Part shown: positions 51,851-60,887 of the stretch, in pieces | How positions within the stretch are numbered: position 1 is the stretch's first letter | Layout of the letters: each line of letters opens with the position of its first letter | Assembly: GCF_001580545.1 (NCBI RefSeq) | Contig: NZ_LRBG01000039.1 | Coordinates: 434,001 to 498,000 of the forward strand | DNA length: 64,000 nt | Reading direction: 5' to 3' | Source: Paraburkholderia monticola | Lineage (GTDB): Bacteria; Pseudomonadota; Gammaproteobacteria; Burkholderiales; Burkholderiaceae | Program-made: the position numbers and the translations under genes | Notes under the pieces: model-generated | The model's database searches: none | The model's input: the letters and a program-made list of their open reading frames with translations, nothing else | What the model was told of the DNA's origin: nothing

Positions 51851-52512
51851 TCGATCACAGCTTGAGAGGCGGTCGTTCACTCGAGCCGCCTGACTTAAGG
51901 CGTGGAGTGGAGAGCACGAATTCGCTCACAGCGAGTTGCGACATCCGCCACCGTCGGTATGCGAACGTCGAAGATGCAGCTTTTAGCTGCCGCGCAAAGG
52001 TTGACGGCCGAACGTCGGCTTCGTCCGGCGATTTGCCGGCGCGACACGCCACACGAATGGCCATCCTCGTATTGAACCTGCCAACGAAGTGATCACGGGG
52101 GCAAGGCTTGCCTATGGACGCCCACACGTCGCGCTCACATCCTTACCTAGGGGTGTCGACAAGAATGTCCATACCCCACTTGACCGTAAGGCAGTTCGTG
52201 ATGGGCTACGGCTGTGCGACTGGTTATTAGATGTCGCTGCAGTGAGCGCGGAATCGTAGCGCTTAGATGCGGGACTGAGAATCTGATCCCACATCATCCC
52301 AGCTAACGTTCGGCGCTTCGACTTGCCGTGTCGACCTCCTCCATCGCCCCGGGAAGCACAGACTACCCAAACACAGAATTCAATAGTTCTTCGCAAGAAA
52401 GATCTTGCGCCGCACGACGATTTTTCCCGTTGCCGCGGACTTGGTTGCGCCCGAACGACGAGTCTTACAGTCCCGCAGACTTTGTTGTCTCCCCATCGAT
52501 CGAAAAAAGAGT
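51851..52512. other. About 660 bp without a recognised gene
   Basis: Short frames on both strands show no recognisable family. Base composition is less GC-rich than in the neighbours, especially after 52380. It forms the boundary between the catabolic region and the chromosome-like genes that follow. Confidence 0.4.
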
Positions 52513-52546
52513 TTGACAGACTATCTTAAGATATATATCTTAAGAT
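52513..52546 (+). promoter_or_regulatory. PadR gene promoter with a 24-bp palindromic operator
   Basis: TTGACA (52513-52518) serves as -35. Positions 52523-52546 form a perfect 24-bp palindrome made of two ATCTTAAGAT units with centres 14 bp apart. The palindrome covers the spacer and the expected -10 region, so binding would block RNA polymerase. It is AT-rich in a GC-rich neighbourhood and suits a PadR dimer acting on its own gene and the downstream reductase. Confidence 0.62.
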
Positions 52547-52577
52547 GCATCTTACGACATTTATGGGAGACTCCCAG

Positions 52578-53465
52578 ATGCGTCATCCTCATCGTTTTTC
52601 CGGTCCGCGAGGCGAGCACCGCGAGGCCCGTGACCGTTCTCACGCCGGGTTCGGCCGTTCATGGCCCCATGCGAGCGACGTTGCCGCGCACCACGCCTTC
52701 GCGGCCGGCGCTTCGCCCGACACGCGCCATCAGCAGTTGCTGCACGTCTTGCGGCTCGCGTTCGGCCGCCATGACGGTCTGCGCTTCGGCGGCCGTGGCT
52801 CACGCTTCGGCGGCGGCCACGGCGGCCACGGCGGCCACGGCGGCCACGGCGGTCCCGGTGGCTGGGGCGGACACGGCGGCGGCCCGGGTGGCTTCGGCGG
52901 CGACGGCGAAGGTTTGCCACGCGGCCGCAAATTCAGCTCCGACGATCTGCAATTGCTGCTGCTGTCGCTGATCGACACGCAGCCGAGCCACGGCTACGAG
53001 CTGATCAAGGCGCTCGAAACGCGCTCGAACGGCTTCTACAGCCCGAGCCCCGGCATGGTCTATCCGGCGCTGACCTATCTCGAAGAGCTCGGCTACGTGA
53101 GCGTGCAACTCGAAGGTAACCGCAAGCGCTATGAACTGTCGGATGCCGGCCGCGAGTATCTGGCCGCGAACCGCGAGCGCGTCGAGCTGATGTTCGCGCG
53201 AATCTCGCATATCGCCCGCAAGATGGATTCGGTGCGCCGCGCGTTTGCCGGCGAAGCGCCGGCCGACGTCAGCGAAGGCGGCTGGGTGCCTGAGCTCAAC
53301 GAAGCGCGCCGCACGCTGAAGAACGCGCTGCTGCGTCGCGACAACGCGCCGGCCGACGAGCAGCGCCGCATCGCCGCGATCCTGATGCGCGCGGCCAAGG
53401 AAATCGAAGACGGCAACGGCAGCGAAAAACCCGGCGCGGGCAGCAACAGCGAGCCCTCCGCCTGA
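52578..53465 (+). CDS. PadR-family regulator with His/Gly-rich N-terminal extension (YqjI-like)
   Basis: 295 residues from ATG 52578 (GGGAG upstream). The PadR winged helix spans about residues 125-215: DLQLLLLSLIDTQPSHGYEL, IKALETRSNGFYSPSPGMVY, PALTYLEELGYVSVQLEG. The first 120 residues are unlike ordinary PadR proteins: many histidines, then a run of GGH repeats encoded by four tandem copies of a 9-bp unit at 52812-52847. E. coli YqjI, a nickel-responsive PadR repressor of the ferric reductase gene yqjH, has a similar metal-binding N-terminal extension, and here a YqjH-like gene follows. A metal-sensing role is therefore likely; the metal is an inference. Confidence 0.87.
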   Translation: MRHPHRFSGPRGEHREARDRSHAGFGRSWPHASDVAAHHAFAAGASPDTRHQQLLHVLRLAFGRHDGLRFGGRGSRFGGGHGGHGGHGGHGGPGGWGGHGGGPGGFGGDGEGLPRGRKFSSDDLQLLLLSLIDTQPSHGYELIKALETRSNGFYSPSPGMVYPALTYLEELGYVSVQLEGNRKRYELSDAGREYLAANRERVELMFARISHIARKMDSVRRAFAGEAPADVSEGGWVPELNEARRTLKNALLRRDNAPADEQRRIAAILMRAAKEIEDGNGSEKPGAGSNSEPSA

Positions 53466-53529
53466 TAGCGCGCCGCAGGCCACGAGCCTGCCCGCGCGTC
53501 CTCTCGAACCGAACAGGAGCACCATCCTC

Positions 53530-54366
53530 ATGCAAGAGCAGCACCATCGCCCCGATCTCGCCGTGCAGCGCGTGCGGCATCCGTTGAAGTTCCGTCTGCT
53601 GCAGGTCAAGCAGGTGCGCGCGCTGACGCCGCACCTGATTCGCGTGACCTTCACCGGCGACGATTTGCACGACTTCGTGTCGGCGTCGTTCGACGATCAC
53701 ATGAAGGTCTTCTTCCCCGAACCCGGCGCCGACAAGCCGACGCTGCCGCAAGCCGGCCCCGACGGCCCGGTATTCCCGGAAGGCAAGCGGCCGACCGCAC
53801 GCGATTTCACGCCGCGCCGATTCGATCGCGACGCCGGCGAGCTCGACATCGAGTTCGCGATGCACGACGCGGGCCCCGCCGCGACGTGGGCCGCGCAGGC
53901 GAAAGTGGGCCAGTATCTGGGCATCGGTGGTCCGCGCGGCTCGCTCGTGATTCCGACCGGCTTCGACTGGCATCTGCTGATCGGCGACGACACCGCGCTG
54001 CCCGCGATCGCTCGCCGCCTCGAAGAGCTGCCGCCCGGCACGCGTGCGGCCGCGGTGATCGAAGTCGCCGATCCGTCGGCGCGCATCGAGTTCACGACGC
54101 AGGCCGAGTTGCACCTCGTCTGGTGCTATCGCAGCGAAATCGACACGCAGGGCGGCACGCGCGGCGCAGCGCTGTTGCAGGCAGTACGCGATACCTGGCT
54201 GCCGGAGAACGGCGAAGGCTACGTGTGGGCCGCCGGCGAAGCGGCGACGATGCGCGCGGTGCGCCAGCATCTGTGCGGCGAACGCGGGGTCCACAAGACG
54301 CGGATTCGCGCGGCCAGCTACTGGAAACAGGGCGCGGTCGCGGTCCACGAAACGCTCGACGACTGA
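53530..54366 (+). CDS. Siderophore-interacting protein / ferric-chelate reductase (YqjH/ViuB family)
   Basis: 278 residues. The FAD-binding barrel has KQVRALTPHLIRVTFTGDDL and FTPRRFDRDAGELDIEFAMHD (RxFD in place of RxYS), followed by GPAATWAAQAKVGQYLGIGG, a SIP-family signature. The C-terminal NAD(P)H domain has LLIGDDTALPAIARRLEELP, YVWAAGEAATMRAVRQHL and RAASYWKQG. It should release iron from ferric siderophores in the cytosol by NADPH-driven reduction. It lies 64 bp after the PadR gene in the same direction and is probably controlled by it, like the yqjI-yqjH pair. Confidence 0.9.
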   Translation: MQEQHHRPDLAVQRVRHPLKFRLLQVKQVRALTPHLIRVTFTGDDLHDFVSASFDDHMKVFFPEPGADKPTLPQAGPDGPVFPEGKRPTARDFTPRRFDRDAGELDIEFAMHDAGPAATWAAQAKVGQYLGIGGPRGSLVIPTGFDWHLLIGDDTALPAIARRLEELPPGTRAAAVIEVADPSARIEFTTQAELHLVWCYRSEIDTQGGTRGAALLQAVRDTWLPENGEGYVWAAGEAATMRAVRQHLCGERGVHKTRIRAASYWKQGAVAVHETLDD

Positions 54367-54440
54367 GCGCCCGCTCGCGCGCCGGGCCATGGCGCGCGAC
54401 CACCCGGGGCGTGCTTCGAACAACAAACGGAGATCGATCG

Positions 54441-55721
54441 ATGTACTCCATCACTCCACAGCACGAGCGTCGTCTGCTGTGGCTACTCGCGCTCACGCAG
54501 TTCACGATGAGATTGGACTTCATGGTGATGATGCCGCTCGGCCCGCAGATCATGAGCGCGTTCCAGATCACACCCGCCGCATTCGCGACGGCCGTATCGG
54601 CCTATTCGTGGTGCTCGGGGCTGTCGGGTCTGTTCGCGGCGACCTATATCGACCGTTTCGACCGGCGCCGTCTCCTGCTCGCCATTTACGCGCTGTTCGC
54701 GCTGTCGAACCTCGCCTGCGCGCTCGCCTCGAGCTTCGCGCTGCTGCTCGCCGCGCGCGCATTCGCGGGCATCACGGGCGGCGTGCTCGGCTCGGTGATC
54801 ATGGCGATCGTCGGCGACGTGATTCCGCCGCAACGGCGCGGCGCCGCGACCGGCACGATCATGACGGCGTTCTCGCTTGCGGCGATCGCCGGCGTGCCGG
54901 CCGGCGTGATGCTCGGCGCGCGGTTCGGCTGGGCAGCGCCGTTTTTCCTGCTGGTCGTGTTGTCGCTGCTGGTGTGGGTCGCGGGCTCGCAACTCGTGCC
55001 CTCGCTGGCCGCGCATCTGAGCCGCCGGCAGCCACCGCTCGCCGAAGTGCTGCCCGATCTGTGGCGGCTGCTCAGCTACCCGCGGCATCTGAACGCGTTC
55101 GCGCTGACGTTCATGATGATGATCGCGCACATGCTGGTGATTCCGTTCATTTCGCCGACGCTGGTCGCCAATCATGGCGTCGCGCCGCGGCAGTTGTCGT
55201 GGCTGTATATGGCTGGCGGCGCGGCGACGTTCTTCACGTCGCGTCTTGTCGGCCAGCTCGCCGACCGCTTCGGCACGCAGCGCGTGTTCCGCTGCGCGGC
55301 GCTGCTGTCGTTCGTGCCGGTGCTGTTCATCACGCATCTGCCGAACCTGCCGTTCTACGCGCTCGTGCTGTTCTTCCCGTGCTTCATGGTGCTGATGAAC
55401 GGACGCATGGTGCCGATGCAGGCCCTGCTGACCACCGTTCCCGAGCCTGCGCGGCGCGGCGCGTTCCTGAGCGCCAACAGCGCGTTGCAGGCGCTCGGCA
55501 CCGGCACCGGTGCGTGGCTCGGCGGCTTGATGCTTGGCACCTCGGCCGATGGCCGCATCGTCGGATATGGGAGCGTGGGATGGGTTGCCGTGGCGCTCGC
55601 GTGCGTGGCGGTGCTGTGGGTCTCGCGCGTCAAGGGTACAGCGCGAGACGCGCAGCCAGCCGAAGCGCCACGAAACGATGTGGCCCACGGCGCAACACCA
55701 CGTCAGGGACAATTCGAATAG
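54441..55721 (+). CDS. MFS transporter (DHA1-type, 12 helices)
   Basis: 426 residues from ATG 54441 with GGAG about 8 nt upstream. Twelve hydrophobic helices are evident: helix 1 QFTMRLDFMVMMPLGPQIMS, motif A region TYIDRFDRRRLLLAIY, motif-C-like AAIAGVPAGVMLGARFGW, and in the second half LVGQLADRFGTQRVF. This type exports drugs or siderophores. Position 74 bp after the SIP-family reductase in the same direction suggests one metal/siderophore operon, with the transporter exporting siderophore or metal ligand. Confidence 0.87.
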   Translation: MYSITPQHERRLLWLLALTQFTMRLDFMVMMPLGPQIMSAFQITPAAFATAVSAYSWCSGLSGLFAATYIDRFDRRRLLLAIYALFALSNLACALASSFALLLAARAFAGITGGVLGSVIMAIVGDVIPPQRRGAATGTIMTAFSLAAIAGVPAGVMLGARFGWAAPFFLLVVLSLLVWVAGSQLVPSLAAHLSRRQPPLAEVLPDLWRLLSYPRHLNAFALTFMMMIAHMLVIPFISPTLVANHGVAPRQLSWLYMAGGAATFFTSRLVGQLADRFGTQRVFRCAALLSFVPVLFITHLPNLPFYALVLFFPCFMVLMNGRMVPMQALLTTVPEPARRGAFLSANSALQALGTGTGAWLGGLMLGTSADGRIVGYGSVGWVAVALACVAVLWVSRVKGTARDAQPAEAPRNDVAHGATPRQGQFE

Positions 55722-55758
55722 CGCGCTTGGCAGAGCGTACGCGTGCAAAGGGGTTGAA

Positions 55759-56058
55759 TTAACCAAACAAACGCGACCACGCCGCGCGTAGGCGACGCGC
55801 GCGGTCCTCGAGCAGGTACGACGCAGCGAGCGCGAACAGGCCTGACACTACGCCCGTCGCGATGTGTTCGAGAGCATGAAAGCGGTAGTGGCTCAGGTGA
55901 GAGTAGGCATCGCCAATGGCGGTCAGGCAGCCGACGAGCAGTGCGTTGCCATAGCGATTGCCGAACCACCTCGCAGCGGGCGTGAAGGTGAGCAGCAAGG
56001 TCAGCACACCGGTCAGCAGCCCCGTCTTGAATGCGATCGCCCAGTGAGCGAGGCTCAT
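55759..56058 (-). CDS. Small inner-membrane protein
   Basis: 99 residues from ATG 56058. Three hydrophobic stretches are visible: FKTGLLTGVLTLLLTFTPA, NALLVGCLTAIGDAYS and IATGVVSGLFALAASYLLEDRARR. A basic C-terminal end follows. I do not recognise a named domain. Another frame upstream (FLATDKRMHDLYARKLGQHH) could belong to a separate small protein. The gene is convergent with the MFS gene. Function is unknown. Confidence 0.55.
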   Translation of the reverse strand: MSLAHWAIAFKTGLLTGVLTLLLTFTPAARWFGNRYGNALLVGCLTAIGDAYSHLSHYRFHALEHIATGVVSGLFALAASYLLEDRARRLRAAWSRLFG

Positions 56059-56308
56059 GATGTTGCCCCAGCTTCCGGGCATACAGGTCATGCATGCGCT
56101 TGTCGGTTGCCAGAAACGCTGGATAAACAGTTTGAAGCGGCGTTTCCATGCGCTTCCCATCGCGTGCTCCACGATCTTCGGTGTGGTGCCGGTGGCTCGA
56201 CGAAATGCATCGCGCTTTCGCAAACGGGTGAACTTCGCGTTCTGTTGCAGCGCCTCGATGCTTTCAGCCTGCTGGGCCGAATTTTGCCGTTGTCCTGTCA
56301 GACAGGTT

Positions 56309-56473
56309 TCAGCTCTTTCTCGATGTTTTCGGCACAAATGGCGTGGGTATGTGCTCGACCTTCTCGCTCCCGCACTTCGGACAAGCCGGATGAGCGGCTT
56401 CATGTTCAGCAAGATGCTCGGCATGTTCGAACATCTCACCGCACTTTTCGCACCTGTACCGATAAGTCGGCAT
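56309..56473 (-). CDS. FmdB-family zinc-ribbon protein
   Basis: About 54 residues from ATG 56473, which has GGAGG just upstream. It begins MPTYRYRCEKCGEMFEHAEH and contains a second CPKCGS pair, giving the two CxxC knuckles of the FmdB/CxxC_CXXC_SSSS regulatory zinc ribbon. Unlike the common form it has several extra histidines (HAEHLAEHEAAH). Such proteins are small and cytosolic, with a suspected regulatory or chaperone role. Confidence 0.75.
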   Translation of the reverse strand: MPTYRYRCEKCGEMFEHAEHLAEHEAAHPACPKCGSEKVEHIPTPFVPKTSRKS

Positions 56474-56618
56474 GGCATTCCTCCAGAGAGAATCCTGCAC
56501 GTCGTGCTCGCCAGCGACTGTCGACGACGCCGGCAATAACCCATTCTAGTGCAGGAAAGGCCGTTCCCACCGGACAAAGCAGCACCCGATCGGCTTGCGC
56601 CAACTACCTCGAAACGCG

Positions 56619-57713
56619 CTAGGTCTCGTCGTCGGTCTGACCCGTCAGCGCGCATCGCGCGGCTTCGCCTTGCTCGTGCGACGCAGCATAAAACACCCGC
56701 GCCCGGCCGATTACGATCTTCAACGTGGCGATCACCGGCACCGCGAGAAAAATCCCCGCTACGCCGCCAAGCTGATCACCCGCGAGCAGTCCGACGATCA
56801 CCAGAAACGGACTGACCTCGACGCCCTCGCTCATCAGATACGGATTGAGCACGTAATCCTGAAACAGCCGATACAGCCCGATAAAAATCACCAGCCACAG
56901 CAGATGCGGATAGCCGCTGAACACCGCGACCACCAGCGTGATCGCGACCGCGGCAAGCGGCCCCGCGAACGGCACGAATTCGAGCAAGCCCGCGCTGACC
57001 GCGAGCAGAAACGCATACGGCAAGCCGAGCAGCGAGAACGCGACGCCGTAGCACAGCAGCGTGGCGAGCGACAGAAACAGCAGCGCGCGCACGTACTTCG
57101 ACAGCAGCACGTTCAGATCGTCGATGATCTCGCTCCACAGCATGCGATGCGGTCTGTTCAGCAACGCGAGAAACGCCTCGCGCATGTTCTCGCCGTCCTT
57201 GATGAGCAGGAAGCTCAGGATCGGAATCAGCACCAGATAGATCAGGTTGCTCGCCGCATGCACGACGCCGAGCCCGAGGCTGCGTGCCAATGGCACGGCT
57301 TTGTCGGAGCCGGTTTCGATCTGGCTGCGCACGAAATCGATGATCCGTTCGCGCAACGGTTCGAGAAAATGCGGCAGCGGCAGACGGTCCGGCACGTCGG
57401 TGCGCAGCAGCGCGGGCAGTTGGGTGACGAGACGCGTCGCCTGACTCTGCAATTCGACGCCGAACACCGAACCGACCACCGCGATCAGCGCGACCACGAC
57501 GACGAACACGAACGCGATCGACGCGACGCGTGGCACGCGGCGCGGGCGCACCCGTTCGACCAATGCCACCATCGGGTAGATCAGATAGCTGAAGAACACC
57601 GCGAACACGACGACGAGCACCGTCGTCGACGCGATATAGATGATGAAGAACAGCAGCGCGAGCAGAAACGCGGTCCAGACTTTCCTCGCCGTTCCGGCGT
57701 CGAATCCCAGCAT
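56619..57713 (-). CDS. AI-2E/PerM-family membrane transporter
   Basis: 364 residues with about eight membrane helices: TAFLLALLFFIIYIASTTVL near the start, then a central soluble stretch (residues about 90-160), and VIFIGLYRLFQDYVLNPYLM, EVSPFLVIVGLLAGDQLGGV, IFLAVPVIATLKIVI in the second half, which is the family hallmark (P...G...GG..G..lavP). The family includes TqsA and Na+/H+ exchangers, so substrate assignment is uncertain. Confidence 0.87.
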   Translation of the reverse strand: MLGFDAGTARKVWTAFLLALLFFIIYIASTTVLVVVFAVFFSYLIYPMVALVERVRPRRVPRVASIAFVFVVVVALIAVVGSVFGVELQSQATRLVTQLPALLRTDVPDRLPLPHFLEPLRERIIDFVRSQIETGSDKAVPLARSLGLGVVHAASNLIYLVLIPILSFLLIKDGENMREAFLALLNRPHRMLWSEIIDDLNVLLSKYVRALLFLSLATLLCYGVAFSLLGLPYAFLLAVSAGLLEFVPFAGPLAAVAITLVVAVFSGYPHLLWLVIFIGLYRLFQDYVLNPYLMSEGVEVSPFLVIVGLLAGDQLGGVAGIFLAVPVIATLKIVIGRARVFYAASHEQGEAARCALTGQTDDET

Positions 57714-57875
57714 TAGGCGTCCTCGAATGGTCGATGCCAGTCCGGCGCGACGCGGCGAGCACCGGCGGTGTGCGAGACGCTACGCCCGTGGTGCGTCAGC
57801 GCACGGCTTGCGTGCCTGACGTGATACGCCCGCGGCCGGATGGTTCAAGCTGCGGGTACATGCAGCCGCAGCGCG

Positions 57876-58058
57876 CTAGCTCTTGACATGCTCGCGCACT
57901 TCATCGGTTTCTTCGCCGATTCTCGCCTGCATGCGGCCAGCGACTTTTTCGGCCGCCCCTTCGGCCTGTTTCGCGCGATTGCCGGTAACCTTCCCGATCG
58001 CTTCCTTGACCGATCCCTTCAGTTCCTTCGCGGTACCTTCGATGAGATTCCTGTTCAT
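57876..58058 (-). CDS. CsbD-family stress-response protein
   Basis: 60 residues from ATG 58058 with AGAAGG upstream: MNRNLIEGTAKELKGSVKEA, then IGKVTGNRAKQAEGAAEKVA. This KGxxKE...GKxTGN...AEG repeat is the CsbD signature. It is a small charged helical protein expressed in general stress. It lies alone between the AI-2E gene and a decayed gene. Confidence 0.88.
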   Translation of the reverse strand: MNRNLIEGTAKELKGSVKEAIGKVTGNRAKQAEGAAEKVAGRMQARIGEETDEVREHVKS

Positions 58059-58191
58059 GGTGCCTTCCTGCTGGTTTTGACTGTGGAGTTGCCTGGCGTT
58101 GCAACGAAACAGCCGCCGTACGGCGCGTCGCGCCGCGTCATGGCGCACATCGCTTCACCTGAGGCGATGCGCGTCGGAGCAACCTGAAAGT

Positions 58192-58622
58192 CTAAGCATG
58201 CGCCGTTCCCGACATCCCGTGCGCCGCGTCCGGATGATCATCTTTCGCGTCGTGAAAGATATGCCTGAAAAGCTCCTCGTTCCTTGCACGATTCAGGAGG
58301 TTCCGCAGCGCGACCCCGTAGCGTTCGTCGAGCATGGAGTTCGCCGGCAGCGGCGTTTCGCGGCTTCCCACGTCGTGATTGATGAAGCACCCGGGAGGCT
58401 TGGTGCGGTCGATCACGTAGATGGACTGCTTGCGCAGACTGGCGGCGCCGGGCGACGTGCCGCGGAAGATCATGTCCCGCGCGAACGTGCGCACGACCGC
58501 GAAATTTCGGTCTTCAGGATGTCCTCTGGTACCGCATAGTAAATCGGATATCCCGACCTCCGGTACAACTGCAATTGCAATACTTCGTAACAGCGCCCTT
58601 CGAATTTACGTTCCGCGAGCAT
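58192..58622 (-). pseudogene. Frameshifted hypothetical gene
   Basis: Starting at ATG 58622 (AAGAGGA upstream), one frame gives FEGRCYEVLQLQLYRRSGYP and IYYAVPEDILKTE. A neighbouring frame continues FAVVRTFARDMIFRGTSPGA and RKQSIYVIDRTKPPGCFINH to the stop at 58192. The two join smoothly if one base is added near 58505, so a one-base deletion or a sequence error is likely. I do not recognise the family. Confidence 0.45.
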
Positions 58623-58802
58623 CCGCGCCCGTTCCTCTTCACCACGGCAAATGATCGATTACGAGCACAGGAATGCGGCAATACGGTGACGTGAACGCAC
58701 CGTAAGTGGACGAGCGCCCGTGATGAGCGTTGCGAGCAGCCTTTGCCTGTCGGGACGGGGCTTGATTATCTATCTAAGAATGCGCCCGGAAAGATGTCAA
58801 TT

Positions 58803-58827
58803 GGCGCACGTAGTCTATGTGCGCCAG
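58803..58827. terminator. Hairpin downstream of the valine operon
   Basis: TGGCGCAC (58803-58810) pairs with GTGCGCCA (58820-58827), and three inner pairs including one G-U lengthen the stem to 11 bp with a 3-nt loop. It lies 100 bp beyond the last gene of the minus-strand valine operon. No T tract follows. The rest of 58623-58926 holds no recognisable gene. Confidence 0.4.
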
Positions 58828-58926
58828 ACCACGATCGACTGCGGGCGGCAGACAGGCGGAACGCCGGACGGACGATGCCAGGGATGCCTAAGTTCGGCTG
58901 GTCTTCAGCCTGGCACCCGGCGTAAG

Positions 58927-60090
58927 TCAGTCGCCGTGCTCCACGCCCAGCGCGGCCAACGGATGCGCGTCGCCCTGCCAGGGCGAGCTGAGAAAATGCC
59001 GCACGCGCTCGGGCCGCACCTCGGCGAGCGTCGCGGGCGACCAGCTCGGTCGACGGTCCTTGTCGATCAGTTGCGCTCGCACACCCTCGCGGAAATCGCC
59101 CTCCTCGATCGCACGCTTCACGATGCCGAGCTCCATGCGGAAACATTCGGCGAGCGTCATCTGCCGGCCGCGCAGCAGGGCCTCGCGCGTCACATGCAGC
59201 ATCGTCGGCGAACAGGTGGTCAGCGCGTCGTAGGTCGCCTGCAGCCATTGCCGCAGCTCGCGCGGCGGATCGCGCTCGAGGTCCTGACGCAGCGTCGCGA
59301 CGATCCGCTCGACGCCAGAGCGCCGATCGAAGTGGCGCAGCATCAGTTGCGTGAGCGCCGCGAGCGGCGCGTGCGGCACGATGTTGCACGGCGGCTCGAA
59401 CACGCTGCGCAAGGCGTCGATGCGCTCGCCGTCGTGCGGCATGCGCTGCAAACGCTCCTCGAAGCTCGCGAGCCAGTCGGACGGCACGCACAGGTCGGCC
59501 AGTTGCAGGCGCATCGCATCCGCGCCCGATAGCGTCGCGCCGGTCAGCCCGACATACAGCGCAAGCTCGGCCGGCATCACGCTCAGAAAGCGGCTCGCGC
59601 CGACGTCGGGCACGAAGCCGATGCGCGTCTCCGGCATCGCGATGCGGCTGCGCTCGGTCACGATGCGCAGCCGCGCCGCCTGACCGAGCCCCATACCGCC
59701 GCCCATCGCGATACCGTCGAGCAGCGCGACCACCGGCTTCGGAAACGTGTGCAGCGCGTAGTCGAGCCGGTATTCGTCGACGAAGAAGGCGAGCCAGCGC
59801 GGGTCGCGCTGCGTCGCGAGCCGATGCACTTCGCGCACGTCGCCGCCCGCGCAAAAGCCCTTGTCGCCGGCCCCCTTCAGCACGAGCGCGACGATCGCGG
59901 GATCGGTGCGGCAACGCTCGACCAGCACCGCGAGCTCGCGCACCATCGCGTGCGACAACGCGTTGAGCGCGGCTGGCCGGTTCAGCGTGACGATCGCGAC
60001 ACGATTGACGACGCGAAACAGAATCTCGGGTTCGGCGAGCGTGCTCGTCGCATGACGCGGTTCGGCCGCGACACCTGGCAGGGCGCTCAT
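58927..60090 (-). CDS. 3-hydroxyisobutyryl-CoA hydrolase (HIBYL-CoA hydrolase)
   Basis: 387 residues from ATG 60090, overlapping the stop of the upstream enoyl-CoA hydratase (ATGA). Crotonase fold with LNRPAALNALSHAMVRELAV, oxyanion motif KGFCAGGDVREVH, LDGIAMGGGMGLGQAARLRI and the family-specific MPETRIGFVPDVGASRFLSV, which holds the catalytic Glu/Asp residues. The C-terminal extension beyond 300 residues (EEGDFREGVRAQLIDKDRRPSW) separates hydrolases of this kind from simple hydratases. It releases 3-hydroxyisobutyrate in valine breakdown. Confidence 0.92.
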   Translation of the reverse strand: MSALPGVAAEPRHATSTLAEPEILFRVVNRVAIVTLNRPAALNALSHAMVRELAVLVERCRTDPAIVALVLKGAGDKGFCAGGDVREVHRLATQRDPRWLAFFVDEYRLDYALHTFPKPVVALLDGIAMGGGMGLGQAARLRIVTERSRIAMPETRIGFVPDVGASRFLSVMPAELALYVGLTGATLSGADAMRLQLADLCVPSDWLASFEERLQRMPHDGERIDALRSVFEPPCNIVPHAPLAALTQLMLRHFDRRSGVERIVATLRQDLERDPPRELRQWLQATYDALTTCSPTMLHVTREALLRGRQMTLAECFRMELGIVKRAIEEGDFREGVRAQLIDKDRRPSWSPATLAEVRPERVRHFLSSPWQGDAHPLAALGVEHGD

Positions 60091-60887
60091 CGCTGCGTCT
60101 CCCGTGGTGCATGGCTCGCCTGCCAACGCGGCGCGCGTTTTTCGAGGAACGCGTTGACACCCTCGCGCTGATCGGCGCCGTCGAACAGATCGACGAAACC
60201 CTCGCGTTCGAGCGCGAGCGCGGCGCCGCGCGGCACGCCATGCCGCGCCTGATGGATCAGCGTCTTGCTGAAGCTGACCGCCTGCGGGCTCAAAGCGGTG
60301 ACGCGCTGCGCCATGGTCAACGCTGCTTCAGGTGCGGCGCCGCGCTCCACCACTTCCTCGACGAGGCCGATGCGTAGCGCGGTCGCCGCATCGACGCGCT
60401 CGCCGGTCAGAATCATGCGCTTGGCCCAGCCCTCGCCGACGAGCCATGGCAGCGTCTGCGTGCCGCAGCCGCACGGCAGCAGGCCGACCGCGGTCTCGGG
60501 CAACGCCAGCACCGCATGCTGCTCGGCGATGCGGATATCGCAGGCGAGCGCGCATTCGAGACCACCGCCCATCGCATAGCCGTTGAGCGCCGCGATCACG
60601 ACGGGCCGCGCATTCTGTAGCGTTTCGAACGCCGCGCCGAAGCGCGCCGCCGCGGTTCGCGCGATGTCGCGATCGCCGTCGGCGAACGTGTTCAGATCGG
60701 CACCCGCGCTGAAGAACTTCGGGCCGTCGCCGGTGATGACGAGCGCGCGCACGCGCGCCTCACCGTTCAACTGCTCGACGGTGCGCTGCAATTGCAGCAG
60801 GCCATCGGGCGTGAAGGCGTTCGCGGGCGGCCGCTTCAGCGTGATCAACGCGATCGCGCCATCGTACGCATAGGCGAGATCGATCAT
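60087..60887 (-). CDS. Enoyl-CoA hydratase (crotonase family)
   Basis: 266 residues: ITLKRPPANAFTPDGLLQLQ, oxyanion segment FFSAGADLNTFADG, ALNGYAMGGGLECALACDIR with the first catalytic glutamate region, and LALPETAVGLLPCGCGTQTL with the second. It ends ERVNAFLEKRAPRWQ. It hydrates methacrylyl-CoA or similar intermediates and lies between mmsB and the hydrolase gene with 4-bp overlaps on both sides, so the four enzymes form a tightly coupled valine operon. Confidence 0.92.
   Translation of the reverse strand: MIDLAYAYDGAIALITLKRPPANAFTPDGLLQLQRTVEQLNGEARVRALVITGDGPKFFSAGADLNTFADGDRDIARTAAARFGAAFETLQNARPVVIAALNGYAMGGGLECALACDIRIAEQHAVLALPETAVGLLPCGCGTQTLPWLVGEGWAKRMILTGERVDAATALRIGLVEEVVERGAAPEAALTMAQRVTALSPQAVSFSKTLIHQARHGVPRGAALALEREGFVDLFDGADQREGVNAFLEKRAPRWQASHAPRETQR

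Noticed and set aside
52812..52847. Four tandem 9-bp repeats resembling a short repeat array
   Set aside because: They are in frame inside the PadR gene and encode Gly-Gly-His; no spacers, so not CRISPR.
54483..55766. 427-residue minus-strand frame opposite the MFS gene
   Set aside because: Extremely rich in Arg/His/Gln, without hydrophobic or catalytic motifs; shadow frame.
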